A stretch of DNA of 8,916 bases from Bacteroides sp. CAG:545 (GTDB taxonomy: Bacteria; Bacteroidota; Bacteroidia; Bacteroidales; UBA932): contig HF996030.1 in assembly GCA_000432515.1 (NCBI GenBank), positions 1-8,916 on the forward strand, in the 5' to 3' direction. The notes under the pieces were generated by a model. It was not told where the DNA came from, ran no database searches, and saw only the letters and a list, made by a program, of their open reading frames with translations. This document shows, piece after piece, positions 1 through 5,844 of the stretch. Numbering within the stretch: the stretch's first letter is position 1; each line of letters begins with the position of its first letter. The position numbers were made by a program, and so were the translations under genes.

Positions 1-43
1 AATGTTTTCAAAATGTTTTCAAAATGTTTTCAAAATGTTTCAT
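1..43. repeat. 11-bp AT-rich tandem repeat, cut by window edge
   Basis: The unit AATGTTTTCAA occurs three times without mismatch (1-11, 12-22, 23-33) and a fourth, degenerate copy (34-43, one T missing) ends the run. The array begins at base 1, so its true length is unknown. The period is close to one helical turn and each unit has a T-run, so phased bending or an array of binding sites is possible, but nothing here proves it. The rest of 44-146 is AT-rich non-coding leader with no RNA gene or terminator that I can support. Confidence 0.85.
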
Positions 44-146
44 ATTTTATTAGGAATATCAACACTTTATTGATAAATTCGCAAAATGACTGAGACAAAT
101 TGCAGTACCACAAACCTATAAAACAAGAAAAACCAACTGAAACGAA

Positions 147-3053
147 ATGAAATACCGCAGCGTCATCATAGCCATCGCTACAGCATTGTCAATATCGGCA
201 TTGACCCGGATAGAATCAGCGGCGCAGACAGTAATTGCCGGCAGCATGTTCGGCCGCACATCATATAGGCTGAAGGCTGAAGTGGCAGATTCCACCAACA
301 ATGAGCCTATCAGTTTCGCCTCCATCTACATGAGGCACATCAAAGATACCGTCATAACGAATTTTTCATTGACAGGCCCCGACGGCAAATGCGAGATAAA
401 TGACGTAACCAGAGGAGATTACGATTTTTTCGTGGAGTTCATGGGCTACAGCAAATTCCACAGGCAGCTCTATATAAGCAAAGACATTGACCTCGGCAAG
501 ATTCTGCTGAAGCCGGACCTCGAGGCTCTGAAAGCGGCGAGAGTTTCGGCCAATGTGAATGCCATGGAAATCCGTAAGGATACCATAATATATAATGCGG
601 CGGCGTTCAGGACCATGCCTACCGACAAGCTGAAGGACCTGCTCAAGCAAATGCCGGGCGTCGAGGTGGACGGGAGCGGAAACGTGAAGGTGAACGGAAA
701 AACCGTCTCACAGATCACTCTGAACGGTAAGACGTTCTTCCTGGGCGACAAGACGGCAGCGCTGAACAACCTGCCGGCATCCGTTGTGAACAAGGTGAAA
801 GTGGTGGACAAGGAGTCCGAGACGGCAGAATTCACCGGCATCAAGGATGACCAGAAGAAGACAGTGATGGATGTGGAACTGAAGGACGAATACAAGAAAG
901 GCGTGTTCGGAAACATCAGTGCAGGGGCAGGAACGAGCATACCGGGAAAGCAGCGGGAGGAGTACAAGGAATACAAGAAGTTCCTGTTCAACACCGGTGC
1001 GTTCATGTCTGCCTACGGCAAAAAGGACCAGCTCACGATATTGGGCAGCGGCCTCAACATTGTAGGTGCAAATGACGGAGTAATCGTAACAAGCGGCAAC
1101 GAGGAATACGGCAAGAAACTGGAAGGAGGCGGAATGCACACGACTTGGCGCGGCGGAGCGAACCTGAACACGGACAGGATAAAGAAAATGGAGACCAGCG
1201 TGTCAGCTACTTTCACGTCCGACCAGGTGAACAAACGGAGCAGGACTGACCGCATCACCTACCTCGACGAGGGAAACCTGGAGGACAATGACACAAAGAC
1301 ATTGACCGGAGACGTGCAGAAGTTCTCGGCCGTCATGGAAATCAAGAACAAGAGCAAGAAGAAATACAATTTCAAGTTCACGCCGGCATTTACCTACAAT
1401 GACTACTCCGACCACGGTAACGGCAAGACTAAGAATACGTTGGACGGAGTGTCACAGAGCAGGAACATATCTTCATCAGCCGAGAAGGAAAGGACATTGT
1501 TCACAAAAGGCGACGTGACTTTCGGCGTGAAGGACATCGGGAAGAAAGGGCGTTCCGTGACGGTTTCAGGCTCATATACTTACGGCAGCCTGGACGGGAA
1601 CTCCAGCGAAAGCACGAACACCACGTATCTGGACGGAAGCACGGTTTCGAGGGACCTGCTGTATGACAATGAGGGCACACGGTACTCATACGGCGGCAGT
1701 TTCAAATATGTGGAGCCTATCGTAAAGCATTGGGCTGCAGAGGCTTTTGTATCCAGCTACTACAAGGTGCAGACAAGCACGTCCGATGCATTCAACGCGG
1801 CGGACAACAGCAGCAACGAGTATTACTCCTCACTTAGCGAGAACTACTACATCACGAACTACGGCAGGCTTCTTGTCCAGTACAACAACAAGTCCACCAA
1901 TCTTCAGGCCGGCGGTTTCGTGAGAGTCATAAACAATGAAAACCACGGCAGGTCCTACGGACTGGACACCCATACCGGAAAGGGAGAATGGGCCACTGCA
2001 TGGTCTCCTTTCCTGAAACTGACCACGACCATAAAGGACAATTTCATCCTCCTGAAGTACGACATGAATTCGGAAAGGCCGACTCCTTCCAGCATAACCC
2101 CTGCTGCCAGGATACTGAATCCGCTGAGGATTTCTGCCGGAAACATCTATCTGAAGCCGTCATTCACGCACGATTTCTACCTTACTGCAGACGGAGATTT
2201 CGAAAGATGGAATTACTACATCTATATGGACGGAGAATACAGCAAGGATGCGAAATCAAATGCCTCATGGTTCGACAAGAACAGCGTAAGGTACAGCATA
2301 CCAGTCAATTCCAGAAAAGGCGGCGGAAGCATCCAGGGATATTACAATGCCTATATAAACCTGACCAAGAACAAGAAGCTTGCGCTAAGCACCACCCTTT
2401 CATTCAGATACTCGAAATCAGTCAGTTACCAGAGCACCGGCAGACTGGACCTGATGGACATTGACCATTTCGACTACCCGACATTCATGAAGGCATTCTG
2501 GGGAGACAATGCTTCCGGAGACTTGTTCTACTCCGGGAAAAGCGGTTTCAAGGAAAGCACTATGACAGGGGTGGAGGCCAACGGCGAAATAGGACTGAGA
2601 TGCAGACCCATTGACAATCTCACCATATCGCTTATCAGCCGGACCACCCTGGACCGCTCGAAGTACTCGCTCGACCAGAACGCGAATATGAACGTCTGGG
2701 AGTTCGGGCAGTACGGTACCGTCGCATGGAACACGCCTATCGGCATCGACATGATGACAAGACTGATCTGGACTTCCAGAAGAGGATATGCCAAGGGTTA
2801 CAATGACGACACCTGGGACTGGTCCCTGATATTGTCCAAGAGCGTCAAGTCATTCAATTTCGCACTTGAGGTGCAGGACATTCTCGACAATGACAAGTCC
2901 ATGTCGCACACTTTCAGGGAAAACTACGTCCAGGATTCCTATACCAATGTCATGGGCAGGAACATCCTGCTGCGCGTGACATGGAATTTCGGCAAGATGA
3001 ACTCGTCCCGCAGCCGTGCCGCGAGGAACGCCATGTGGAAACTATCTTATTGA
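147..3053 (+). CDS. TonB-receptor-like outer membrane beta-barrel protein
   Basis: This is a 968-aa outer membrane protein of the Bacteroidota 'outer membrane beta-barrel' family related to TonB-dependent receptors. Residues 1-26 form a Sec signal peptide (basic KYR, hydrophobic core, cut near SAAQ). Residues about 40-125 look like a carboxypeptidase-regulatory-like (CarboxypepD_reg) domain with the typical PISFASIYM, GPDGKCEI and FVEFMGY segments. Residues about 130-250 are plug-like (RKDTIIYNAAAF, LLKQMPGVEVDGSGNVKVNG, LNNLPASVVNKVKVVDKES). The remainder, to about 955, is rich in alternating aromatic and polar residues, Asn, Ser and Gly, as in a large beta-barrel, with a last strand near VTWNFGK followed by a short basic tail. 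Family members import or bind large ligands or have unknown roles; no substrate can be read here. There is no SusD-like lipoprotein next to it in the window, so it is not an evident SusCD pair. The ATG at 147 is chosen because the signal peptide starts there; it lacks a Shine-Dalgarno. Several long antisense frames across it are shadows. Confidence 0.88.
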   Translation: MKYRSVIIAIATALSISALTRIESAAQTVIAGSMFGRTSYRLKAEVADSTNNEPISFASIYMRHIKDTVITNFSLTGPDGKCEINDVTRGDYDFFVEFMGYSKFHRQLYISKDIDLGKILLKPDLEALKAARVSANVNAMEIRKDTIIYNAAAFRTMPTDKLKDLLKQMPGVEVDGSGNVKVNGKTVSQITLNGKTFFLGDKTAALNNLPASVVNKVKVVDKESETAEFTGIKDDQKKTVMDVELKDEYKKGVFGNISAGAGTSIPGKQREEYKEYKKFLFNTGAFMSAYGKKDQLTILGSGLNIVGANDGVIVTSGNEEYGKKLEGGGMHTTWRGGANLNTDRIKKMETSVSATFTSDQVNKRSRTDRITYLDEGNLEDNDTKTLTGDVQKFSAVMEIKNKSKKKYNFKFTPAFTYNDYSDHGNGKTKNTLDGVSQSRNISSSAEKERTLFTKGDVTFGVKDIGKKGRSVTVSGSYTYGSLDGNSSESTNTTYLDGSTVSRDLLYDNEGTRYSYGGSFKYVEPIVKHWAAEAFVSSYYKVQTSTSDAFNAADNSSNEYYSSLSENYYITNYGRLLVQYNNKSTNLQAGGFVRVINNENHGRSYGLDTHTGKGEWATAWSPFLKLTTTIKDNFILLKYDMNSERPTPSSITPAARILNPLRISAGNIYLKPSFTHDFYLTADGDFERWNYYIYMDGEYSKDAKSNASWFDKNSVRYSIPVNSRKGGGSIQGYYNAYINLTKNKKLALSTTLSFRYSKSVSYQSTGRLDLMDIDHFDYPTFMKAFWGDNASGDLFYSGKSGFKESTMTGVEANGEIGLRCRPIDNLTISLISRTTLDRSKYSLDQNANMNVWEFGQYGTVAWNTPIGIDMMTRLIWTSRRGYAKGYNDDTWDWSLILSKSVKSFNFALEVQDILDNDKSMSHTFRENYVQDSYTNVMGRNILLRVTWNFGKMNSSRSRAARNAMWKLSY

Positions 3054-3081
3054 CAAGTCTTCCGTGCGAAAGCCTGAGAAG

Positions 3082-3112
3082 TTGAAATACTGAGCAATAA
3101 TTGCTATATTTG
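3082..3112 (+). promoter_or_regulatory. Bacteroidota-type promoter of trpS
   Basis: A perfect -7 box TATATTTG (3105-3112) has TTG at 3082-3084, 20 bp upstream, as a partial -33 element, which fits the Bacteroidota housekeeping sigma consensus (TTTG, about 19-21 bp, TAnnTTTG). Transcription would start near 3118, leaving a leader of about 25 nt. That is too short for a leader peptide or riboswitch, so no attenuation control of trpS is visible. The gap after the barrel gene (3054-3141) shows no convincing terminator hairpin. Confidence 0.75.
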
Positions 3113-3141
3113 GCGTTCTATAAACAAAGAGAAAGAATTCT

Positions 3142-4227
3142 ATGGAAAAAGTGATATTGACAGGCGACAGGCCTACTGGCAAACTGCATCTTGGACATTA
3201 TGTGGGATCATTGAAACGTAGGGTGGAGTTGCAGAACGCGGGAGACTACGACAAGATGTTCGTGTTCATCGCTGACGCCCAGGCACTTACAGACAATTAT
3301 GACAATCCCGAGAAGGTACGCCAGAACATCATCGAGGTCGCGCTCGACTATCTTTCATGCGGAATCGACCCTGCAAAATGCACATTGTTCATACAGTCGA
3401 TGATTCCGGAACTTACCGAACTGACTTTCTATTACCTGAATCTCGTGACTGTATCCAGACTTCAGAGAAATCCTACGGTAAAGTCCGAAATCCAGATGAG
3501 GGAGTTCGAGAACTCTCTTCCTGCAGGATTCCTCTGCTACCCTGTAAGCCAGGCTGCAGACATCACCGCATTCAAAGGAACCATCGTTCCTGCCGGTGAA
3601 GACCAGGAGCCGATGCTGGAGCAGACCCGTGAAATCGTCCGCAAATTCAACAGCATCTACGGAGACGTGCTCGTAGAACCGGAGATTCTGCTTCCGCAGA
3701 ATTGCGTATGTATGAGACTTCCGGGCACTGACGGCAAGGCGAAGATGAGCAAATCGCTCGGCAACTGCATCTACCTCAGCGACGACGCAGCCACAGTATG
3801 GAAGAAGGTGAAGAAAATGTCAAACGGCGAACCTCGTATGAGCCAGGACGAACCGGGCCATCTTGAGGGCAATGCCGTGTTTACCTATATGGATGCATTC
3901 AGCACGGCGGAGGACTTCGCGGAATTCTGGCCGGAGTTCAAGAGCCTGGACGAGCTGAAGGAACAGTATGTGAATGGCGGTATCGGTGACGGCACCTGCA
4001 AGAAATTCCTCAACAGCGTGCTCAACAAGCACCTCGACCCGATCCGCGCACGTCGCCACGAGTTCGAGCAGGACATCCCTGAGGTGTTCAACATCCTGAA
4101 ACGCGGTACGGAAAAAGCCCGCGAAACAGCAGCACAGACATTGTCTGAAGTACGTAATGCCATGCGCATCAACTACTTCGACGACGCAGCGCTCATCGCT
4201 GAGCAGGCTAAGAAATACGAGAAATAA
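3142..4227 (+). CDS. trpS: Tryptophanyl-tRNA synthetase
   Basis: This class I aminoacyl-tRNA synthetase charges tRNA-Trp with tryptophan using ATP in the cytoplasm. At 361 aa it is a full-length bacterial TrpRS. The Rossmann-fold signature is present: TGDRPTGKLHLGHYVGSL at residues 7-24, where HLGH (16-19) is the HIGH motif, and GKAKMSKSLGN at 198-208, where KMSKS (201-205) is perfect. FIADAQALTD (42-51), LQRNPTVKSE (107-116), YPVSQAADITAF (133-144) and AGEDQEPMLEQTREIVRKFN (151-170) are the usual tryptophan, adenylate and dimer-interface segments. The C-terminal helical part (from about 215) would contact the anticodon. The N-terminus resembles the TGDRPTGKLHLGHYVGSL type that I recall from streptococci rather than the SGIRPTGNLHLGNY type that I recall from Bacteroides. 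The ATG at 3142 follows a purine-rich AAAGAGAAAG. The gene has its own promoter and ends one base before the convergent S4-domain gene. Confidence 0.97.
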   Translation: MEKVILTGDRPTGKLHLGHYVGSLKRRVELQNAGDYDKMFVFIADAQALTDNYDNPEKVRQNIIEVALDYLSCGIDPAKCTLFIQSMIPELTELTFYYLNLVTVSRLQRNPTVKSEIQMREFENSLPAGFLCYPVSQAADITAFKGTIVPAGEDQEPMLEQTREIVRKFNSIYGDVLVEPEILLPQNCVCMRLPGTDGKAKMSKSLGNCIYLSDDAATVWKKVKKMSNGEPRMSQDEPGHLEGNAVFTYMDAFSTAEDFAEFWPEFKSLDELKEQYVNGGIGDGTCKKFLNSVLNKHLDPIRARRHEFEQDIPEVFNILKRGTEKARETAAQTLSEVRNAMRINYFDDAALIAEQAKKYEK

Positions 4228-4228
4228 T

Positions 4229-4657
4229 TTATTCGTAGTCGTCATATCCCGGCGGATCGTCCGGGAGGTCGGCATTGAAATCGATCTCACCCCACATGGC
4301 GTCGATGGTGCGGCGGTCCTTCTTGGTCGGACGGCCGGTGCCACGGTCACGCTTTACGAAGAATGTCTCCACAGGAGCCTTGAGTTTGTCAAGTTCCTCC
4401 TGTGGAGTTTGATTTTCAGCATATTGCGGAACAAGCTGAGCCCCGACACGGTTCTCAATCAGTCCCAGAACTTTCCATTTGTAATATACGGCAGCCTTAC
4501 GGACAGTTATCACATCCCCGACCTTCACATCGCGGGACGGCTTCGCATCGGCATCATTGACCTTCACACGATTGCCCTTGCAGGCTTCAGCCGCTTCACT
4601 GCGCGTCTTGAAGACCCTTATTGCCCATAAGAACTTGTCAATACGTACTGGCTCCAT
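4229..4657 (-). CDS. S4-domain RNA-binding protein, Hsp15-like
   Basis: This 142-aa cytoplasmic protein has an S4 RNA-binding domain at residues about 4-65: RIDKFLWAIRVFKTRSEA, then a KGNRVKVNDADAKPSRDVK segment typical of the S4 loop, then VGDVITVR. Downstream, the basic stretch KRDRGTGRPTKKDRRTID (102-119) resembles the RPDKKERR region of E. coli Hsp15 (HslR, 133 aa). Hsp15 is known to bind stalled 50S subunits that carry nascent-chain tRNA and help recycle them; the same role here is inference from family and length. The tail is acidic (DLPDDPPGYDDYE), which E. coli Hsp15 lacks as far as I recall. The ATG at 4657 lies 17 nt after the stop of the ManA-like gene, so the two are probably co-transcribed. 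It may be read from that gene's promoter, as I see none of its own. Its stop is one base from the trpS stop. Confidence 0.9.
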   Translation of the reverse strand: MEPVRIDKFLWAIRVFKTRSEAAEACKGNRVKVNDADAKPSRDVKVGDVITVRKAAVYYKWKVLGLIENRVGAQLVPQYAENQTPQEELDKLKAPVETFFVKRDRGTGRPTKKDRRTIDAMWGEIDFNADLPDDPPGYDDYE

Positions 4658-4674
4658 GATTCTTTAAGGATTAC

Positions 4675-5799
4675 TTAATTTAGTCTGCCCGGATTCTTAC
4701 GGAGGAATTCCTCGATGGACGCCACCTTCTCATCATCATCCGGAAGTTTTTCCTCAGCCTCCGGGTCGATATACTTGTCTTCCTCATCATAAGGCTCGAT
4801 GGTCACCTCGAAAAGCCTCGTGTCCCTGTCATCCGGAACCAGGTAGAAATCAGTCACATCCGCAGGCACCAGAACCAGTTCACCGGCCTTGAAGTCATAC
4901 CTGGCCGCACCGGTCTTCTCATCCTGGATCTGAACGGAAGCCGCCCCGCCAAGACACACATAGACCGTGAACGCATCTGTCGTACCTGTATCAATATGAA
5001 CCGGATCCTTAAGGTCAATGCTGGTGACGCTGAATTCCCTCAATGCAGCCACGCGGTCCGTGATTTTGTCCGCTGCAGCATCCGGATTTGACACTGAACG
5101 AACATTGGCATCGAACGCTTTCGCAGAATGTTTTCCTGCAGGGATATAAAGGTCGCCGTCATACTTGCCCAAATCAATGAAATCCAACGTCGCCTCGAGC
5201 GCAAGTTCCTCAACCTGAGTCAATTTCCCGAACCCGTAGATTCTGAAATCAAGGTCTGACGACTCAGTTATTTCCAATATGGAAACACCTCCCTGAGCAG
5301 CATGAGAGAGGCACGGAGTCACCAAGAACACGTCCCCCTTATGCGGAGTCACCACATTGAGCACATCTTCCAGCGTCCCGTTGTGGCATCTGTCATACAG
5401 TTCCGCTGCGGAAACCTCCCTCTTGAAGCCCATATAGACCTTGGAACCAGGCTCTGCATCAGCGACATACCAGAGTTTCATCTTGCCGAGCGTATCATAG
5501 CGCTGGGATGCGGTCTCGTCTGTCGGGCACACGGTCAGAGGCATTTTCCCGTCAATGCGAAGCCACTTGACCATAAGCGGAAACTGCCTTCCGTAAAATG
5601 AATAGCAGTTCTCCCCCACCAGTTCCTCAAGATAAGTTTCAAGCACCTCACTCAGAGTGCTTTCCGCCAACCATCCACAGGTCACTTCAGAATCGGTCTT
5701 GCCGATATCGGCAATTCCGGTCGTCTCAGTTCCCCACGCAGTTTCCTCGACTACAGGATTGAACTTCAACGGATATAATTTCTTCTTTTTCTGTTCCAT
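4675..5799 (-). CDS. ManA-like class I phosphomannose isomerase homologue with degenerate metal site
   Basis: This 374-aa protein has the class I mannose-6-phosphate isomerase (type I cupin) architecture. It has the N-terminal LYPLKFNPVV motif, a first cupin with QFPLMVKWL, LGKMKLWYVADA, GDVFLVTPCLSHA and a SDLDFRIYGFG strand carrying the conserved Arg (R186), and a second cupin-like part at about 260-338 (FTVYVCLGGAASVQIQD, GELVLVPADV). Catalytic enzymes use Gln, His, Glu and His to hold zinc. Here the QVHPDDE motif reads TVCPTDE, giving T89 and C91 in place of Gln and His; the GKTE Glu is K108; only the distal His (H166) remains. Ordinary isomerase activity (mannose-6-P to fructose-6-P) is therefore doubtful. 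A binding or regulatory role, or other chemistry, is possible. The tail from about 336 is highly acidic and ends in a helix-like segment. A longer frame from TTG at 5838 is rejected because that TTG lies within the TAACTTTG promoter box; ATG 5799 or ATG 5805 is the likely start. It lies 45 nt after the lipoprotein stop and 17 nt before the S4 gene. Confidence 0.85.
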   Translation of the reverse strand: MEQKKKKLYPLKFNPVVEETAWGTETTGIADIGKTDSEVTCGWLAESTLSEVLETYLEELVGENCYSFYGRQFPLMVKWLRIDGKMPLTVCPTDETASQRYDTLGKMKLWYVADAEPGSKVYMGFKREVSAAELYDRCHNGTLEDVLNVVTPHKGDVFLVTPCLSHAAQGGVSILEITESSDLDFRIYGFGKLTQVEELALEATLDFIDLGKYDGDLYIPAGKHSAKAFDANVRSVSNPDAAADKITDRVAALREFSVTSIDLKDPVHIDTGTTDAFTVYVCLGGAASVQIQDEKTGAARYDFKAGELVLVPADVTDFYLVPDDRDTRLFEVTIEPYDEEDKYIDPEAEEKLPDDDEKVASIEEFLRKNPGRLN

Positions 5800-5835
5800 A
5801 ATCATAATCCAGCGCCATCTTGTACGCCCATCCTG

Positions 5836-5843
5836 CAAAGTTA
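5836..5843 (-). promoter_or_regulatory. -7 box TAACTTTG upstream of the ManA-like gene
   Basis: On the minus strand TAACTTTG matches the Bacteroidota -7 consensus TAnnTTTG. It lies one base downstream of the lipoprotein TAG stop (5847-5845) and would start transcription near 5829, about 30 nt before ATG 5799. I find no clear TTTG -33 element at the expected distance, so this may be a weak internal promoter for the ManA-like and S4 genes. Confidence 0.55.
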
Positions 5844-5844
5844 A

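Noticed and set aside
1..43. CRISPR array
   Set aside because: The 11-bp units are directly adjacent with no spacers, so this is a simple tandem repeat.
74..81. TAAATTCG as a -7 box for the barrel gene
   Set aside because: It matches TAnnTTTG imperfectly and has no -33 TTTG at the right distance, so I do not assign a promoter to the barrel gene.
470..1006. Minus-strand open frame of 178 codons inside the barrel gene
   Set aside because: It lies wholly antisense to a well-supported gene, has no recognisable domain or start signal, and other long antisense frames overlap it, as expected from codon bias.
1988..2464. Second plus-strand frame of 158 codons within the barrel gene
   Set aside because: Its low-complexity, His/Gln/Arg-rich protein looks like an out-of-frame reading of the barrel sequence, and the main frame is continuous here, so no frameshift is implied.
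3054..3104. Rho-independent terminator after the barrel gene
   Set aside because: Only a 4-bp CTTC/GAAG pairing is visible, without a GC-rich stem or a T-run.
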